Part shown: positions 8,424 through 9,744 of the stretch, piece by piece
Position numbering within the stretch: position 1 is the stretch's first letter
How the letters are laid out: every line of letters starts with the position of its first letter
Assembly (NCBI GenBank): GCA_964352535.1
Contig: CAYGSW010000217.1
Span: 1 to 9,744, forward strand
Direction: 5' to 3'
Length of the DNA stretch: 9,744 nucleotides
From: Granulosicoccus sp964352535
GTDB taxonomy: Bacteria > Pseudomonadota > Gammaproteobacteria > Granulosicoccales > Granulosicoccaceae
The notes under the pieces: model-generated
Seen by the model: the letters and a program-made list of their open reading frames with translations, nothing else
Databases searched by the model: none
What the model was told of the DNA's origin: nothing
Program-made: the position numbers and the translations under genes

Positions 8424-8462
8424 GATTGTGGCCGGGGCTCATACCGAGCACCAGCCACAATC
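8424..8462 (-). other. Long hairpin in the pth leader
   Basis: The arms 8424-8440 and 8446-8462 pair at 15 of 17 positions around the five-base loop ATACC. The outer nine pairs (GATTGTGGC with GCCACAATC) are perfect; the two mismatches are C/A and G/A. In the rplY-pth direction the stem ends 17 bases before the pth ATG and no T-run follows, so it is not a classical intrinsic terminator. Possible roles are 3'-end protection of rplY RNA, a processing site, or control of pth translation. The structure is seen; the role is inference. Confidence 0.6.
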
Positions 8463-8483
8463 GCCGAGGTTATCAGCCCGTCA

Positions 8484-8507
8484 ACTCAGGCGCGTGGCGC
8501 GCTGAGT
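8484..8507 (-). other. GC-rich hairpin just after rplY
   Basis: ACTCAG (8484-8489) pairs with CTGAGT (8502-8507) and CGCG (8491-8494) with CGCG (8498-8501), with one bulged G and a three-base loop. It begins nine bases after the rplY stop codon. The following minus-strand bases (TGACGGGC) contain no T-run, so it resembles a terminator stem without the tail. Confidence 0.5.
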
Positions 8508-8516
8508 CATGTTTAC

Positions 8517-9182
8517 TCAGCTTTCAGCTGCATCATCAGATGCAGTCGGTACATCCGGTGCTGGCGCTTCCTCGTCATCAGCAGGCTCAACTTCAACACG
8601 TGGAGCGTTGACTGCTGCCACCTGCCGATCCGAATCATCACCGGCTTCGTGCAGATCAACCAGACGGACGCCTTCAGGTAACGTCAGTTGCGACAGGTTG
8701 ACCGAGTCACCGATTTCAAGGTTAGCCATATCCACTTCGATATTTTCTGGAATATCACGCGGACGACAGGCAATCAGGACTTCGTTGTCGTTGTGCGTAA
8801 TGATGCCACCAGCGTTCTTCACGCCAACGCAAATGTCTTCGTTAATGAAATGCAGTGGCACACTGACCTGGAGTTCAGCACCCGCAACAACGCGCATGAA
8901 GTCCATGTGTAAAACCTGCATCTTGTACGGATGACGCTGTACATCTTTCAGGATTGAACGGGCAGGCTCTCCGCCGTCAACGCTCACCTGGATAAGCTGC
9001 GAATAAAACGCCTCATTCTGCAGGTGTTTGAAAACCTCATTGGCCTTCATCATTATGGGCTGTGGGTCCTTGCTATCACCATAGATGATGCCAGGAACCA
9101 TGTTGTCACGACGCAGGCGGCGGCTCGCACCTTTCCCATAAACGCTGCGCGACGTGGCATTGACAATTATGTCGTCAGACAT
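8517..9182 (-). CDS. rplY: 50S ribosomal protein L25, general stress (CTC) type
   Basis: L25 binds 5S rRNA in the large ribosomal subunit. This is the long form of 221 residues, with an N-terminal L25 domain (about 1-95; GKGASRRLRR at 17-26, LKDVQRHP at 78-85, HMDF at 92-95) and a C-terminal TL5/CTC beta domain (about 100-190). An acidic alanine/proline-rich tail follows (about 197-221). Enterobacterial L25 is much shorter. I chose the ATG at 9180-9182 because GGAGA precedes it by 8 bases and the protein then begins MSDDIIVNA; the frame could extend 14 residues further but without support. It lies 195 bases after prs and 110 before pth. A candidate extended -10 promoter lies about 76 bases upstream. 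Confidence 0.95.
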   Translation of the reverse strand: MSDDIIVNATSRSVYGKGASRRLRRDNMVPGIIYGDSKDPQPIMMKANEVFKHLQNEAFYSQLIQVSVDGGEPARSILKDVQRHPYKMQVLHMDFMRVVAGAELQVSVPLHFINEDICVGVKNAGGIITHNDNEVLIACRPRDIPENIEVDMANLEIGDSVNLSQLTLPEGVRLVDLHEAGDDSDRQVAAVNAPRVEVEPADDEEAPAPDVPTASDDAAES

Positions 9183-9190
9183 GTCGGTAA

Positions 9191-9195
9191 TCTCC
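9191..9195 (-). promoter_or_regulatory. Ribosome binding site of rplY (decides the start)
   Basis: GGAGA on the minus strand lies 8 bases before the ATG at 9182. The upstream in-frame ATG at 9224 lies on the far side of this site, so the shorter 221-residue form is preferred. Confidence 0.75.
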
Positions 9196-9257
9196 GTAGA
9201 TCGGTGTTGTCGGAATTGACACACCGGGATCTGCCCGCGACCAGGCAGAACCGGCGA

Positions 9258-9266
9258 AGTATATCA
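9258..9266 (-). promoter_or_regulatory. Candidate extended -10 promoter for rplY
   Basis: The minus strand reads TGATATACT, matching the extended -10 pattern TG-n-TATAAT with five of six core matches. No good -35 lies 16-18 bases upstream, which is acceptable for extended -10 promoters. It would give a leader of roughly 65-70 bases and let rplY be transcribed apart from prs. Confidence 0.45.
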
Positions 9267-9313
9267 GAGTGTCGAAGCTATGGTTGTCCGGCAACCCGAA
9301 ATAGTAGACTCCT

Positions 9314-9376
9314 GATACTCCGTGTTAACGGGCTCCCAGTATCGGCTTCGGCTGCACAAGCTCCTGACAAGCAGGA
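9314..9376 (-). other. Inverted repeats downstream of prs, possible 3'-end structures
   Basis: One short hairpin (TCCTG, five-base loop, CAGGA; 9362-9376) starts one base after the prs stop. A second, nested one (GATACT at 9314-9319 with AGTATC at 9338-9343, enclosing CCGT-GTTA-ACGG) follows. Neither is followed by a T-run on the minus strand, so an intrinsic terminator is not demonstrated. They may mark the prs 3' end or be chance. Confidence 0.25.
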
Positions 9377-9377
9377 A

Positions 9378-9743
9378 CTAATCCATATATACGGAACTGA
9401 CGGACTCATCTTCATGGATACGCCGGATGGTCTCGCCCAGCAGATCGGCAACCGACAGCTGTCGAACCCGTTCGCATGCTCTGGCTGCCTCTGACAGAGG
9501 TATGGTGTCTGTCACAACGAGTTCATCGAGCACGGAGTCATTCAGATTATCGATGGCCTTGCCGGATAACACCGGATGGGTGGCCAGTGCTACAACCTTT
9601 CTGGCACCGTGTTCCTTAAGCGCTTCAGCCGCCTTGCACAGCGTTCCAGCGGTATCCACCATGTCATCGATGATCACGCACGTGCGATCAGCAACTTCAC
9701 CGATGATGTGCATTACCTGAGCCTGATTGGCTTGAGGTCGGCG
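9378..9743 (-). CDS. prs: Ribose-phosphate pyrophosphokinase, C-terminal part (5' end outside window)
   Basis: Prs makes PRPP from ribose 5-phosphate and ATP for purine, pyrimidine, NAD, histidine and tryptophan synthesis. Only the last 121 codons are here; the frame is open to the right edge, and about 190 residues of a typical 313-315-residue protein are missing. The visible part begins RRPQANQAQVMHIIGEV and contains the PRPP-binding loop DDMVDTAGT (fragment residues 26-34). It ends SVSSVYMD, close to the usual Prs end. The internal ATG at 9713 is not the start, because conserved Prs sequence continues upstream of it. It is the first gene of this minus-strand housekeeping group and precedes rplY by 195 bases, the common gammaproteobacterial order. 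Confidence 0.95.
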   Translation of the reverse strand, partial: RRPQANQAQVMHIIGEVADRTCVIIDDMVDTAGTLCKAAEALKEHGARKVVALATHPVLSGKAIDNLNDSVLDELVVTDTIPLSEAARACERVRQLSVADLLGETIRRIHEDESVSSVYMD

Positions 9744-9744
9744 C

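Noticed and set aside
8424..8507. Intrinsic terminators between rplY and pth
   Set aside because: The stems are real but neither is followed by a T-run in the direction of transcription.
9183..9224. 14-residue N-terminal extension of L25 (ATG at 9224)
   Set aside because: The strong GGAGA ribosome site lies between this ATG and the ATG at 9182, and the L25 family begins near the latter.
9282..9296. Hairpin GGTTG-TCCGG-CAACC upstream of rplY
   Set aside because: It has only five pairs, no T-run and no link to a known element; listed as probable chance.
1..9744. Mobile element, CRISPR array, tRNA, toxin-antitoxin or defence genes
   Set aside because: I looked on both strands and found no such signature; all sizeable frames are accounted for by eight known families.

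Overview
The window reads as chromosomal DNA of a gammaproteobacterium. The evidence is the housekeeping cluster on the minus strand, in transcription order prs, rplY (L25 of the long CTC type), pth, ychF, which is the usual gammaproteobacterial arrangement. The protein sequences also match that group, and base composition is moderate and looks uniform throughout. I cannot name a genus. I see no insertion sequence, integrase, tRNA, rRNA, CRISPR array or phage gene.

Bases 1-6579, plus strand: the distal part of an assimilatory nitrate/nitrite operon. It holds a nitrate-type ABC transporter ATPase (nrtD/nasD-like, open through the left edge), the large subunit of NAD(P)H nitrite reductase (nirB), its Rieske small subunit (nirD) and the molybdenum nitrate reductase (nasA). 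Each junction overlaps, by 4, 1 and 8 bases, so the four genes are almost certainly one translationally coupled transcript whose promoter and remaining transporter genes lie to the left. Together they import nitrate, reduce it to nitrite (NasA) and then to ammonium (NirBD). No separate nitrate reductase electron-transfer subunit (nasC type) lies in the window. NasA instead carries a C-terminal BFD-like [2Fe-2S] domain.

Bases 6580-6607: a 28-base convergent gap between nasA and ychF with no recognisable intrinsic terminator.

Bases 6608-9743, minus strand: prs (C-terminal 121 codons only, running off the right edge), rplY, pth and ychF, all for nucleotide metabolism and translation. The gaps are 195, 110 and 113 bases. 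The first holds a candidate extended -10 promoter for rplY. The second holds two hairpins, one of them long (15 of 17 pairs, five-base loop) and ending 17 bases before the pth start. The third holds a weak candidate promoter and a good ribosome binding site for ychF.

All eight protein-coding genes belong to well-known families and I see no broken gene. I did not find a convincing undescribed system. The points most worth a second look are the pth leader hairpin, the terminator-less convergent junction, the cluster of inverted repeats at the rplY 3' end, and how NasA receives electrons.
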